Assembly: GCA_910587595.1 (NCBI GenBank)
Contig: CAJULQ010000012.1
Location: 1-36,889 of the forward strand
Source: an uncultured Christensenellaceae bacterium
Lineage (GTDB): Bacteria; Bacillota; Clostridia; Christensenellales; Pumilibacteraceae
DNA length: 36,889 nucleotides
Direction: 5' to 3'
Shown here: one piece after another, positions 5,753-14,800 of the stretch
Layout of the letters: each line of letters begins with the position of its first letter
Position numbering within the stretch: position 1 is the first letter of the stretch
The notes under the pieces: model-generated
The model's database searches: none
What the model was told of the DNA's origin: nothing
What the model saw: only the letters and a program-made list of their open reading frames with translations
Made by a program: the position numbers and the translations under genes

Positions 5753-7638
5753 GCGATAAGACCTTGTGGGAAGAAGAAAAGGCGGCCGAGGTGCAGAGCG
5801 ATTTTGCGCGGCGCGCCGAAATGCGGCGGGCGTTCGAGGCGCAATGGCAACTGAACTGCAATTTCGTGCTGGGCAATCAATACGTGTATGCGCGCGGCGA
5901 CGGGCGTGTGGAGGCGGAGGACCGCGACTATTATTGGCAAGAGCGCGAATGCTTTAACCACATCGCGCCGCTTGTGGAAACGCGTTTGGCCAAGCTGCAA
6001 CGCGTGCGTCCCAAAATGAGCGTGCGCCCCGCGAGCGGCGACGAGGACGACCGCTTGAGCGCCAAAGCGGCGGCCAAGATCTTGGCGTCGGCGTGCGCCA
6101 AGTTGGAAATAGACGACGTTTTAAGTCGCGGCGCGGTGTGGAGCGAGATATGCGGCAGTGTGTTTTATAAGGTGGTGTGGAACGGCGCCGCCGGCAAAAA
6201 GGTGGGCAAGCGGGGCAACAAATCGGTGTTCGAGGGGGACGTGAGCGTGCAAGTGTGCCCGCCGTTCGAGATCTACCCAGACGCGCTCGGTCACGAGCGC
6301 ATTGCCGATTGCGAGAGCATATTGCAAGCGCGCGCCGTGCCCATAGAAGAGATCGAGCGGCAATACGGCGTGACGGTGGCGCCCGAAAACACCGACGTGG
6401 TGGCCGATGCGAACAAGTGTTTGTCGGGCGGATTGGACGGGCGCAGCACGTCGCCCCTATTCGGGCGGTCGCGCGCGGAAAACTGTTGCGTGCTCATCGA
6501 GCGATACACGCGCCCTACGGCGGACAACGAAGAGGGCGAATACGTGGCGGTGGCGGGCGGCAAGCTTTTGGCGGCGGGCGGGTTGCCCTATCGCTGCGGC
6601 CCCGATCGCATGCCCGATTTGCCGTTTGTCAAACAAGACTGTATCGTGCGGGCGGGTTGCTTTTACGGTACCGGCGTTGTGGAGCGGTGCATTCCCATTC
6701 AGCGCGCGTTCAACGCGGTGAAAAATCGCAAGCACGAATTTATGAACCGCATAGCCATGGGCGTGTTGGCGGTGGAGGACGGCAGCGTAGACACCGACAA
6801 TTTGGAAACCGAAGGGCTTAGCCCCGGCAAGATCTTGGTGTATCGGCAAGGCAGTAATCCGCCCGTGCTACTCGATCCCGGTCGCGTGCCCGCCGATTTT
6901 CACAACGAGGAGGACAGACTGCTCAATGAGTTTATCACCGTAACGGGCGTTAGCGAGATCATGCGGTCGTCGAGCGTGCCGAGCGGCATGACGAGCGGCG
7001 TGGCTTTGCAATTGCTGGTAGAGCAAGACGACACCCGTCTTTCGCTGACCGCCGAGCAAGTGCGCAGCGCGGTGCGCAGTATGGCCAAGATCATATTGCG
7101 GCTATATAAGCAGTTTGCCGCGCGGCCGCGGTTGGTGCGGTTCGTGGGCGAGGACGGCGACGTGGAGTTGGTGCGCTTTACCGCATCGGACATAGGGTGC
7201 GACGACGTGGTGTTCGAAACGGAAAACGAGTTGACGAGCACGCCCGCCCAGCGCCAGAGCATGCTGTTCGATCTCTTGCATTTGGGGCTGTTGTCCGACG
7301 AGAATGGCAAGCTGAGCGGCGCCATGCGCAACCGCATATTGGATGCGGTGGGATACGGCGGCTGGGAGGACGCGCGCGAAACGAGCGCGTTGCAAACGGC
7401 CAACGCGCGGCGGGAAAACATGCGGTGCCACGCAAGCGATTTGGCGGTGCGGGAGATCGACGACGACGAACTGCACGAGGCCGAACACGTGCGGTTTATG
7501 CTCACGAGCGAATTCAACCGCCTTTGCGACGAGCAAAAGGGGTTGCACGAAAAGATGCTGGCGCACGTGCGGGCGCACAAAAAGCAAAAACGATTGAAAG
7601 AGGAGGCGACGTCTGCGCATGCGCAAGGAGAACAATGA
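5749..7638 (+). CDS. Phage portal protein, podoviral (P22-like) type
   Basis: 629 residues from GTG 5749, which overlaps the upstream stop. Size, position between terminase and capsid, and sequence style fit podoviral portals. An N-terminal helical region contains NCNFVLGNQYVYARGDG and WQERECFNHIAPLVETRLAK. A middle wing region includes VCPPFEIYPDALGHERIADC. The stem and crown region includes AFNAVKNRKHEFMNRI and ITVTGVSEIMRSSSVPSGMTSGVALQLL, where the 'MTSGVALQ' segment is characteristic of this portal class. The C-terminal 100 residues are charged and helical. The protein would form the dodecameric DNA channel at one capsid vertex and dock the terminase. The frame is intact, unlike the terminase. 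Confidence 0.8.
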   Translation: MSDKTLWEEEKAAEVQSDFARRAEMRRAFEAQWQLNCNFVLGNQYVYARGDGRVEAEDRDYYWQERECFNHIAPLVETRLAKLQRVRPKMSVRPASGDEDDRLSAKAAAKILASACAKLEIDDVLSRGAVWSEICGSVFYKVVWNGAAGKKVGKRGNKSVFEGDVSVQVCPPFEIYPDALGHERIADCESILQARAVPIEEIERQYGVTVAPENTDVVADANKCLSGGLDGRSTSPLFGRSRAENCCVLIERYTRPTADNEEGEYVAVAGGKLLAAGGLPYRCGPDRMPDLPFVKQDCIVRAGCFYGTGVVERCIPIQRAFNAVKNRKHEFMNRIAMGVLAVEDGSVDTDNLETEGLSPGKILVYRQGSNPPVLLDPGRVPADFHNEEDRLLNEFITVTGVSEIMRSSSVPSGMTSGVALQLLVEQDDTRLSLTAEQVRSAVRSMAKIILRLYKQFAARPRLVRFVGEDGDVELVRFTASDIGCDDVVFETENELTSTPAQRQSMLFDLLHLGLLSDENGKLSGAMRNRILDAVGYGGWEDARETSALQTANARRENMRCHASDLAVREIDDDELHEAEHVRFMLTSEFNRLCDEQKGLHEKMLAHVRAHKKQKRLKEEATSAHAQGEQ

Positions 7639-7918
7639 CGCGGAGAAGAACGAAGCGGCGGGCGCTGTGCCGAGCGGTGCGGCGACGGGCGCGGAAGAAT
7701 TGACGGACGAACGGATCAAAGAGGCGTTGCGCGACAGCGCGCGGCGAGAGCGGGTGCTGTTTGCCGACGAAACGCTTGTGAACGAAGTGATCGGGCGGTA
7801 TCTCGAAGAATTGGCGGCGGCGGCGAGCGTGCCGGTGGTGCGCGGATTTTCGGCGCTTCGTCCCGTGCGAAAGCCGCGCACGCTGGCGGAAGCCAAAGAG
7901 ATCGTAGACGGCGGCTAA
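7619..7918 (+). CDS. Small acidic/helical phage protein, candidate scaffold
   Basis: 99 residues from ATG 7619, overlapping the portal gene by 20 bases, with gaggagg about 14 nt upstream. An Ala/Glu-rich N-terminus is followed by predicted helices (LTDERIKEALRDSARRERVL, ADETLVNEVIGRYLEELAAA) and a basic C-terminus. Position between portal and capsid is where scaffolding proteins are normally encoded, but it is shorter than most. Unidentified beyond that. Confidence 0.55.
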   Translation: MRKENNDAEKNEAAGAVPSGAATGAEELTDERIKEALRDSARRERVLFADETLVNEVIGRYLEELAAAASVPVVRGFSALRPVRKPRTLAEAKEIVDGG

Positions 7919-7992
7919 AGACGATATCGGGCGGGACGGCGGGCTGACATAACAAATACAAGCAAAAAGAATAAAAGGAGAAAAGGTAAATT

Positions 7993-9153
7993 ATGGTAAC
8001 GCTCAGTAATGCGGAAAACGCACTGAAATCGGTATATCTCGGCGCGGTGACCGAGTTGTTGAACACAAAAACCAATCCGTTGCTTTCCAAGATCGAGCAG
8101 ACGAGCAGCGACGTGTGGGGCAAAGAGATACGAAAAGCGGCCAGCTACGGCATAAACGGCGGCGTGGGCGCGGGCGACGAGGACGGCGCTTTGCCGAGCG
8201 CCAAGAGCACCAACTATTTGCAGTTTGTGACCACGCTCAAAAATTTGTACGGCCAAATAGAGATCTCCGACAAGGCCATTCGCGCGAGTGCGGACGGACG
8301 CGGCGCTTTCACCGATCTACTCAACAACGAGTTGCAAGGCTTGTTGGACGCGTCCAAATTCAATCTCGGCCGCATGCTGTACGGCGACGGGTCGGGGTTG
8401 CTTTCTTCGGTGAAACCGGCCGCGTCGGGCGGTACGGCCTATCCCGTGGGCAGTCCGCAAAACCTTATCGAGGGGCTTATGGTAGACGTGTATAACAACG
8501 CGGGCACCAAGATAGGCACCGCGAGCATAACGTATGTGGACCGCGACGGCAAAACGGTGACGTTTGCCTCGGCACCTTCGGGCATCGACGAGGGGAGCGC
8601 GATGTACGTGCAAGGCAGTAAAGACAAAGAGATCACGGGGCTGGGGGCGCTGTTTCAAACGGGCGGCACGCTGTACGGCGTTTCGCGCGACGCGCACCCT
8701 TGCATGCGTCCGTATCAAAAAAGCAACGTGGGCGTGCTGGACGAGATCGTGATGCAAGAGGCCATCGATCGGTTGGAGATGACGGCGGGCAGCACGGTGG
8801 ACTTTATCGCCGTGTCGGCCGACGTGAAATACGCCTACCAAGAATACATGGCGCAGTATAAGCGCAATATCGACGTGATGGAGTTGAACGGCGGATTTAA
8901 GACGCTTTCGTATAACGGCATACCGCTTGTCTACGATCGCTTTATTGCCGACGGCACCATGTATTTACTCAACACCAAGGCGTTTAAACTGCATCAGCTT
9001 TGCGATTGGCAGTATTTGGAAACGGAGAACGGCAAGATACTGCGCCAGACGCAAGGCAAGCCCACCTACACGGCTACGCTGGTCAAATACTGCGATCTGG
9101 TGTGCGACCGTCCCAACGGGCAAGCGTGCCTAAGCGGCATTACGCGTTCGTAA
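7993..9153 (+). CDS. Major capsid protein (HK97-fold type, probable)
   Basis: 386 residues from ATG 7993 behind aaggag. The pattern ALKSVYLGAVTELLNTKTNPLL at the N-terminus, the strand-rich centre, and the C-terminal block FIAVSADVKYAYQEYM, GIPLVYDRFIADGTMYLLNT and FKLHQLCDWQYLETENGKIL resemble major capsid proteins of tailed phages of gut Firmicutes. Location downstream of the portal is canonical. It would assemble the icosahedral shell. An internal segment (about 165-215: YNNAGTKIGTASITYVDRDG) looks like an inserted beta domain. The frame is intact. The 74-bp gap upstream holds only the ribosome site. Confidence 0.8.
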   Translation: MVTLSNAENALKSVYLGAVTELLNTKTNPLLSKIEQTSSDVWGKEIRKAASYGINGGVGAGDEDGALPSAKSTNYLQFVTTLKNLYGQIEISDKAIRASADGRGAFTDLLNNELQGLLDASKFNLGRMLYGDGSGLLSSVKPAASGGTAYPVGSPQNLIEGLMVDVYNNAGTKIGTASITYVDRDGKTVTFASAPSGIDEGSAMYVQGSKDKEITGLGALFQTGGTLYGVSRDAHPCMRPYQKSNVGVLDEIVMQEAIDRLEMTAGSTVDFIAVSADVKYAYQEYMAQYKRNIDVMELNGGFKTLSYNGIPLVYDRFIADGTMYLLNTKAFKLHQLCDWQYLETENGKILRQTQGKPTYTATLVKYCDLVCDRPNGQACLSGITRS

Positions 9154-9154
9154 C

Positions 9155-9469
9155 ATGCAAAGCGCGGTGATCGTGGAAAACGACTTGTTTGGCATCGCCG
9201 CGCGTTTGCGGTCGATAGACGACGGATATTTTGTGGTGTACGATAAGCGCAAACATGCGTTCGAAGTGCACAACAGCCGACAGCGCGGCAACACGTTCGC
9301 GCTGTCGGTGCCGTATCCGTGTTTGGACGTGCGCACCGAACGGTTGGTGCGCCGCACGCGCGTGGAAAACGCCAAACGGCTGTTAGAGGAAATGGAACGG
9401 GAAAACCGCCGATGCGAGCAAGCGTTGCGGCGGGAGCAAATGCAAAAAATATACAAGGAGTTGCCATGA
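9155..9469 (+). CDS. Small conserved-looking phage protein after capsid
   Basis: 104 residues. ATG 9155 lies 2 bp after the capsid stop without a clear Shine-Dalgarno, suggesting translational re-initiation. The first 70 residues (RSIDDGYFVVYDKRKHAFEV, then ALSVPYPCLDVRTERLVRRT) look like a small beta-rich domain. The C-terminus is a charged helix (LLEEMERENRRCEQALRREQ). I have the impression of a family encoded between capsid and connector in Firmicutes podoviruses, but cannot name it. ATGA overlap with the next gene. Confidence 0.6.
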   Translation: MQSAVIVENDLFGIAARLRSIDDGYFVVYDKRKHAFEVHNSRQRGNTFALSVPYPCLDVRTERLVRRTRVENAKRLLEEMERENRRCEQALRREQMQKIYKELP

Positions 9470-10047
9470 AAATAGCGGATGCCATATATACCGCCGCCGT
9501 GTTTTTACAGTTAGACGAGCTGTGCGACGGCATGAACGCGGCCGACTTTTCGGTGCAGTCGCCCATGGAAACGTTGGGCGAAGAGCAAGGGCGCGAGCTT
9601 GACATGCTGTTGCGTTGTTGCCGATTGGTGTTGCGGGAACTGAGCGCAAGCGATTTTCCGTTGCGCGGCAAGACCACCGTGCACACCGACGGCGACATCG
9701 TGTATGCCCGACTGCCGCGTGGTTTGACGCACGTGTGCGGCATAGAAAAAGGGGGCAAGCGCGTGCCGTTTACCGAGTGGTTCGACCGTATCACGGTGCG
9801 GGCGAAAGGGGAAGTTACGGTGCTATATGAAGAGGCGCCGCCCGACGTGACGCTGGCGGACGTGTCGCCCTATCCTACCGACACGCCGAGCGCCCGTTTA
9901 TTGGCCTACGGCATAGCGCGCGAATACTGTTTGATCGGCGGCATGACCGACGAGGCGAGCATTTGGGACGGGCGGTTTGTGACGTGCGCGCGCGAAGAGG
10001 GCGCGCCGCGCGCCGAAAAACGGGTGCGCGCGCGGGCGTGGAGGTGA
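9466..10047 (+). CDS. Head-tail connector/adaptor-like protein
   Basis: 193 residues from ATG 9466 (ATGA overlap), ribosome site aaggag. The N-terminal helical part (KIADAIYTAAVFLQLDELCD, LDMLLRCCRLVLRELSASDF) is followed by beta strands (VHTDGDIVYARLPRGLTHVC) and a helical end (SARLLAYGIAREYCLIGGM). Helical bundle plus small beta domain and this gene position match head-completion adaptors (P22 gp4 or HK97 gp6-like in role). Assignment rests on order and fold impression, not on a recognised motif. Confidence 0.5.
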   Translation: MKIADAIYTAAVFLQLDELCDGMNAADFSVQSPMETLGEEQGRELDMLLRCCRLVLRELSASDFPLRGKTTVHTDGDIVYARLPRGLTHVCGIEKGGKRVPFTEWFDRITVRAKGEVTVLYEEAPPDVTLADVSPYPTDTPSARLLAYGIAREYCLIGGMTDEASIWDGRFVTCAREEGAPRAEKRVRARAWR

Positions 10048-10050
10048 AAG

Positions 10051-11439
10051 GTGCGAAAAGCAATGCGGATCCCCGCGCGCCGATATGCGCGGGTCACGGC
10101 GTCCGATCTTTCGGGCGGCATGAACAGTTTTACCGACGGGCGCGTGTTGCCCTTTGCGCGCGGCGAGGCGGCTTTTAACGTGACGGTGGCGTCGGGCGCT
10201 TTGAAAAGCGGCTACGGCGTGGCGGCCACAACGGTGCCGTCGGCGCGGCACAAAGTGTTTTGCTATAAAGTGTTCGACGAAACGGACAACAAGGCAAAGT
10301 ATTATTACATTGCGCACGACGCGATCACGGGCAACGTGTGGGGCGGCGGGGGCGCGCCCGACGAGTGGCGGGAAATAGCGGGCGTGCATTTTGCCTGCAC
10401 GCCCGTGGGCACCAACTATCGCTTATACGGCGAGGACGTGTTTTTGTTGTGCGGCGAAGAGGGCATGGCGGTGATCGACGCGCGGTTGCACGCGGTGACA
10501 GTGGCGGCGGCGCCGTGTATCACAAGCCTTGCCATGCACAACGAGCGCATGTTCGTGACCATCGGCGGGCGTAAAAACGCGGTATGGTTCAGCGACGATC
10601 TGGACCCCACCAACTGGAATCCCGAACTGGACGAGGGCGGGTTCATCGAGTTGGAGGGCGAGAGCGGGCGGCTCAACCGCGCGGTGGCGTTCGGCGGCTA
10701 TGTGTACGTGTTTCGCGATTACGGCATATCGCGGCTGTCGGCCTACGGCGCGCAGAGCGATTTTTCGGTGACCAATTTATTTGTTTCGAGCGGCAAGATC
10801 TTTGCCGATACGGTGGCGGTGTGCGGCGACCGTATCCTCTTTTTGGCGGCCGACGGGCTGTATTCGTTCGACGGGCTTTCCACCGTGCGCATCGCGCGGC
10901 ATCTCGACGGACTGATCGTGCCTAACGACGGCGCCACGGCGTGCTACAGCGGCGGCGTGTATTGGCTGGCGGCGGCGCGGGAAAAGCAAGGTGACAACGA
11001 ACTTTTGGTTGCCATAGATCCGCGCGCCAAAGTTACGTCGGTGGGAAAGGGCGTGCGGGTGCAAACTTTTTCGCCGCTCATGCGCGAAGAGGGAGAAACG
11101 CTGTGGGTATGTTCGCCCGCGCAAGAGTTATTGGGCGAAGTGCGTTTGGGGGCCGACTATTACGGCGAGCCGCTAAAGAAAACGTGGCGCAGCGGGTTCG
11201 GCGATCTGGGCGCGCCCGATCGGCGCAAACTGATCACCGACGTGTTTCTCGATACCGCGCACGATTGCACGGTGTGCGTGCGCACCGAGCGGAGCAAGCG
11301 CACGTTCGTGTTTCGCGGCAAACGCGAAGTGCAACGTAAGCGGGTGCATTTGGCGGGCACCAAAGTGCAGTTGGAGATAACGGCCGCGGGCGATATGGAT
11401 ATAGCGCGCCCTACGCTTCGGTACACGGTGTTATCGTAA
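10051..11439 (+). CDS. Beta-propeller-like phage protein (candidate P22 gp10-type tail hub)
   Basis: 462 residues from GTG 10051, behind gaggtgaaag. The N-terminus contains TASDLSGGMNSFTDGRVLPF, and the body repeats strand-turn-strand units such as ITSLAMHNERMFVTIGGRKN, VWFSDDLDPTNWNPELDEGG, AVAFGGYVYVFRDYGISRLS and RILFLAADGLYSFDGLSTVR, as expected of a propeller. P22's stabilisation protein gp10 is of nearly the same length (about 472) and sits at the equivalent position after the connector. The role (closing the portal channel in a short-tailed particle) is inferred from size and order. Confidence 0.55.
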   Translation: MRKAMRIPARRYARVTASDLSGGMNSFTDGRVLPFARGEAAFNVTVASGALKSGYGVAATTVPSARHKVFCYKVFDETDNKAKYYYIAHDAITGNVWGGGGAPDEWREIAGVHFACTPVGTNYRLYGEDVFLLCGEEGMAVIDARLHAVTVAAAPCITSLAMHNERMFVTIGGRKNAVWFSDDLDPTNWNPELDEGGFIELEGESGRLNRAVAFGGYVYVFRDYGISRLSAYGAQSDFSVTNLFVSSGKIFADTVAVCGDRILFLAADGLYSFDGLSTVRIARHLDGLIVPNDGATACYSGGVYWLAAAREKQGDNELLVAIDPRAKVTSVGKGVRVQTFSPLMREEGETLWVCSPAQELLGEVRLGADYYGEPLKKTWRSGFGDLGAPDRRKLITDVFLDTAHDCTVCVRTERSKRTFVFRGKREVQRKRVHLAGTKVQLEITAAGDMDIARPTLRYTVLS

Positions 11440-11451
11440 GAGGAGAGTAAA

Positions 11452-12402
11452 GTGGATTGGGGACGACTTGCCTATGTAAAGGCGGAAGAGTTGGAAACGT
11501 TGTGGAAAAAGACGGCGCGCGCCGCCGAGAAACGGACGAGCGCGTGCGCCTCTTTTTATCCGCGGGCGGCGGCCGAGGCGGGATATGCGCCGTGCGCGGT
11601 GGAAGGTAAGGGCAACGTGGGGTTGAGCGTTTGGGTGCGCGTGTCGGCGCCGCAAGGCGCGTCGGGCATCAAGCTGTGGCTGTATTTGGGCGATAAGGCG
11701 GCGGCGTATACGGCGATCACTTTGCCGGAGGGCGGCGAGGGCAGCTACACGCTGTTCGCGTCGGTGTATCCGTCCGCGCGGGAAAAATTGCGGCTTTGCG
11801 CCGACCGAGAGGGGCTGATCATAGAGGAGATGCGCGTGCTGGCCGAAGGGGGCGACGCCGCGCTCACCGCGGGGCAAGAGGGGTATCGGTGCGACTGCTT
11901 GCACAACGAGATCTATATGGCGCGCGAGCAAAACGGCACGCTGTATTTGCAAAAGTACGGCAACGAGCAAAAAACGGACGTTTGTCACGCATCGGTGTTC
12001 GACATGCTGGCCGACGACAACGGCATTGCCGTTTTGTGCAGCGACGACGACGGCAACCTATGGGGCGTGAAGTATGCGCCCGATCTGACCGAACGTTGCC
12101 GCGTGCGGTTGGGCGACGGCTTTTCGTGCGTGGCGATAGGGCGCAATCCGACGGGGTATACGTTGGCGGCGGTCAAAGACCGCGCGGTGCGGTTGGCGCG
12201 TTGCGCCGACGATTTTTCGGGGCTGACCGCGTGGGAGGCGGCCGATTTTTCCACCGAGGCGGACGAAGTGTATTTTTGCAAGCAGACGCTTTGTCCGTTG
12301 CTGTTTTTGCGGCGGGACGGCCAACTGTTTGCCAAGTTGCCCATGGGCGAGCTGGGCGGCAAAGAAACGTTGCGCGTGGCGATCTCGTTGCAAACCGAAT
12401 AG
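11452..12402 (+). CDS. Unknown phage structural protein, 316 aa
   Basis: GTG 11452 with gaggagag upstream. The first 40 residues are helical, about 45-145 look like a beta-sandwich (GLSVWVRVSAPQGASGIKLW, YTAITLPEGGEGSYTLF), and about 150-316 contain repeated strand units (LHNEIYMAREQNGTLYLQ, IAVLCSDDDGNLWGVKY, PLLFLRRDGQLFAKLPMG). It probably belongs with the neighbouring beta-rich genes as a tail or receptor-binding component. No family recognised. Confidence 0.55.
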   Translation: MDWGRLAYVKAEELETLWKKTARAAEKRTSACASFYPRAAAEAGYAPCAVEGKGNVGLSVWVRVSAPQGASGIKLWLYLGDKAAAYTAITLPEGGEGSYTLFASVYPSAREKLRLCADREGLIIEEMRVLAEGGDAALTAGQEGYRCDCLHNEIYMAREQNGTLYLQKYGNEQKTDVCHASVFDMLADDNGIAVLCSDDDGNLWGVKYAPDLTERCRVRLGDGFSCVAIGRNPTGYTLAAVKDRAVRLARCADDFSGLTAWEAADFSTEADEVYFCKQTLCPLLFLRRDGQLFAKLPMGELGGKETLRVAISLQTE

Positions 12403-12420
12403 AGGAGATAAGAAAACGAT

Positions 12421-14166
12421 ATGGAACTGCATAATTCGTATACGGTGCGCGGCAGATCGGGCGGGTGCACGGCGTTTAACAACATGGCCGACGATTTTTG
12501 GCAAAAGGCGGCTATAAAGGTGCGGTGGGCCAAGTATTTGGCGCTCACCGCCGAGGACGGCGAGCGGGTGAGCGTGCCTGCCACGCTGTCGTTTATCAAT
12601 GCCGATCCCGCGCACGGCGGCGTTTTGCGGGCGCAGTACACCGCCGCGGCGCTGTGCGCGTTCGGCAAGCGGTATGTTTCGGTGGCGCTGTGTTGCGAAA
12701 ACGATGCGGGCAGCGAGATGAGCGTGGCGGCCATAGATTATACGGGCGACGGCGAAGAGGCGGCGATCACGGCTTTGATCTGTTTGGAAACGGCAACGGA
12801 CGGCAGTATTTGGTTTTGCGCGGGCGACAATCCGTTGGTGCGGCGGCTGTTGGGTTGCGGCGAACAGATCGATCTGCGGATAGGGTGGGGCACGTGCACC
12901 TATCCCGCCCGCGTGTGCGCGCGCACCACGCACCTGATCCAAGAATTTTTGCCGGCAACGGTAACGCCGCAAGATAACGGCGTGGCTATCTCGTCGCAAG
13001 GCAATACGCGCGGGTACGAGCTGGTGCTGTTTTCGGGCGAAAAAGCGTTGTTGCGGGCGTTGCGGCCATACACCTATGCGGTGTATGCCAAATATTTCAC
13101 CGTGACGGGCGCCAACTCGGTGCTGTTTGACGAAAACTTGCCCGAAGAGGTGTTTAACGTGCGGCTGGGCGATACGAGCATGTTGCGTTTGGACGTGTGC
13201 CGCGTGGCGGAGGCGGCGGTGCCCGTGTATGCGGACAGCGTGCGGCACTTGGGCGCGGCGGGGCAAGTGCTGTCCGATCCCGCGGGCAAATACGTGGCCG
13301 TGGTTACGGCAAGCAGTGTGGAAGTATACGAAGTGGATTCGTTGGAACTTACGAGCAAACTGCGTTTGCCGCATGCGGGCGAGAGTGTTTTTATGTGTCG
13401 CGGCGGCGCGGTGGCGCTGTGGTCGGACACAAAGCTAACTATTTACGAGCAAGACGACAACGGGGTGTATTCGTCGTTTGAAGAAAACGTGCCGCGCGGT
13501 AACGCGTGTATCGTGTTGCGCGAGGGGGCGCGCTACCATTGCGCGTATCGGCGTTCCGCCTCGTTTTATCGGTTTTGGACGGCGCGCGGCAGCGGTATGA
13601 CGCAGTGCGAACAAGTAAGGGTGACCACCTCGCGGTTTGTGTTGGGGCGTTGCGGCGACGCTATCTTGTTCGGCGACAATACGTTGCGCGTGCGCATGAT
13701 CGACGTGGATCTGTCCGACGAATACGGCGGCGACCCTTTGCAGATCAATGCGGTCACGCGCACGCAGATGGGCGTGGGCGACTGTTTTTCGGCGTGTAGG
13801 GAATCGGAGAAAACGACCATCTACGACTACGTGCACAACGAGTATATGAAATTGGAAGGGGTGTATACCGCCAACGGTCGATTGCTGTATAACGAGCAAG
13901 GCGCGTATGTGTACGATTATTACAACGGGGCGTATAAGTTAGAGGGCGAATACGACATGACGGGCGTGACGGGCGCGTGTTTGGCGGGCGACGGGTTGTT
14001 CGTGGTGGCCGACAACAAGCTGTATACCTATTACGTGAGCGGCGCCAAGCTCGTGTTGCGCGTGCCGGGCAGAAACGGCGGCAAAACGCTTTCTTGCAAC
14101 GTGCGGGTAAAAGTGCCCACGGGGCTGAATAAACCGGTGCGGTTTTTGTTGCGTCCCGCCCCATGA
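12421..14166 (+). CDS. Large beta-rich phage protein, possible tail/receptor-binding protein
   Basis: 581 residues from ATG 12421 with gaggagat upstream. The N-terminus (HNSYTVRGRSGGCTAFNNMA) is followed by a beta-rich region, then from about 265 onward repeated short strand units (VAVVTASSVEVYEVDSLELT, GGAVALWSDTKLTIYEQDDN, GDAILFGDNTLRVRMIDVDL, GDGLFVVADNKLYTYYVSG) typical of a multi-blade propeller. It is the largest of three consecutive beta-rich genes in the position of tail genes. No tape-measure or tail-tube signature is present. Host-receptor binding is inference. Confidence 0.55.
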   Translation: MELHNSYTVRGRSGGCTAFNNMADDFWQKAAIKVRWAKYLALTAEDGERVSVPATLSFINADPAHGGVLRAQYTAAALCAFGKRYVSVALCCENDAGSEMSVAAIDYTGDGEEAAITALICLETATDGSIWFCAGDNPLVRRLLGCGEQIDLRIGWGTCTYPARVCARTTHLIQEFLPATVTPQDNGVAISSQGNTRGYELVLFSGEKALLRALRPYTYAVYAKYFTVTGANSVLFDENLPEEVFNVRLGDTSMLRLDVCRVAEAAVPVYADSVRHLGAAGQVLSDPAGKYVAVVTASSVEVYEVDSLELTSKLRLPHAGESVFMCRGGAVALWSDTKLTIYEQDDNGVYSSFEENVPRGNACIVLREGARYHCAYRRSASFYRFWTARGSGMTQCEQVRVTTSRFVLGRCGDAILFGDNTLRVRMIDVDLSDEYGGDPLQINAVTRTQMGVGDCFSACRESEKTTIYDYVHNEYMKLEGVYTANGRLLYNEQGAYVYDYYNGAYKLEGEYDMTGVTGACLAGDGLFVVADNKLYTYYVSGAKLVLRVPGRNGGKTLSCNVRVKVPTGLNKPVRFLLRPAP

Positions 14167-14210
14167 GACGTGCGGCGGTTGGGTGGGTAGAGAGAAAAAA
14201 AGGAGTGGCT

Positions 14211-14495
14211 ATGTGGGAGGAAATTCTCAAAACGGCATTGGAGAGCGGGCTTTGGGCGGTGCTCTTTTGCGTGCTGCTATTGTATCAGTTGCGCGACGGA
14301 CGGACGCGCGAATGCAAATACCGCCAAACGGTAGACACGCTTTTGCACCGTTTGGGTACGTTGGAAAACGAGGTGGCGGCGGGCGTTGACGAAACGTTGC
14401 GCCTATTGAAACGGAAAGAGAAGAAAAAGAGCGAAAGCGAAACGGCGCGGGCGAGCGTTGGCGTTCCCGCGGGCGCGGAGGCGTTGCATGTATAA
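14211..14495 (+). CDS. Holin-like small membrane protein (BhlA/UviB type)
   Basis: 94 residues from ATG 14211, ribosome site aggag (14201-14205). One N-terminal membrane segment (about 8-27, ALESGLWAVLFCVLLLYQLR) is followed by a basic coiled-coil stretch (TVDTLLHRLGTLENEVAAGV) and a Lys/Glu-rich tail. This single-membrane-span plus charged-helix layout, with the short MWEEILKTALESGLWAVLF start, matches BhlA/UviB-type proteins. These are usually phage holins, sometimes bacteriocin-release proteins. Confidence 0.65.
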   Translation: MWEEILKTALESGLWAVLFCVLLLYQLRDGRTRECKYRQTVDTLLHRLGTLENEVAAGVDETLRLLKRKEKKKSESETARASVGVPAGAEALHV

Positions 14496-14739
14496 AAAGG
14501 CGCTTGTTTCGTTGGGCGCGGGCGAACTGTGCCAAGCGTCGGCATCGGGTGCGGGCGTTGTGGCGGTGGTGCGGGAAAACGGGCGCATGGTGCGGCGGCA
14601 GTTGCTGTTGCCGGGCGGCAAGTCGTTCGGCGCGCGGGTAGTCAGCTATGCCGACGCCTATTTCGAATTTCCGTTTGCCGCGTTGGAGATATTGGGGGAG
14701 GAAATTTTATATGCGGACAAAGCAAGCGTTGGCGCGTAA
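14488..14739 (+). CDS. Small unknown protein in the phage operon, 83 aa
   Basis: ATG 14488 with ggagg at 14477-14481, overlapping the holin-like gene by 8 bases. The sequence is Gly/Ala-rich with beta-like stretches (GAGVVAVVRENGRMVRRQLL, SYADAYFEFPFAALEILGE). No family recognised. Retained because it has a good ribosome site and a tight overlap. Confidence 0.5.
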   Translation: MYKKALVSLGAGELCQASASGAGVVAVVRENGRMVRRQLLLPGGKSFGARVVSYADAYFEFPFAALEILGEEILYADKASVGA

Positions 14740-14800
14740 AATACGGCGCAAACTTGCCGACTTGGATGTGAAAAGGAGGAGCGAAAAACATGGCGAATGA
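14711..14800 (+). CDS. Possible 29-aa basic micro-ORF
   Basis: ATG 14711 follows ggagg (about 14697-14701) at good spacing and reads 29 codons to TGA 14798-14800. It overlaps the end of the preceding gene and the start of the coiled-coil gene. The peptide is strongly basic (KQALARKIRRKLADL). It may be a real small protein, or the ribosome site may simply serve coupling across the gap. Confidence 0.35.
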   Translation: MRTKQALARKIRRKLADLDVKRRSEKHGE

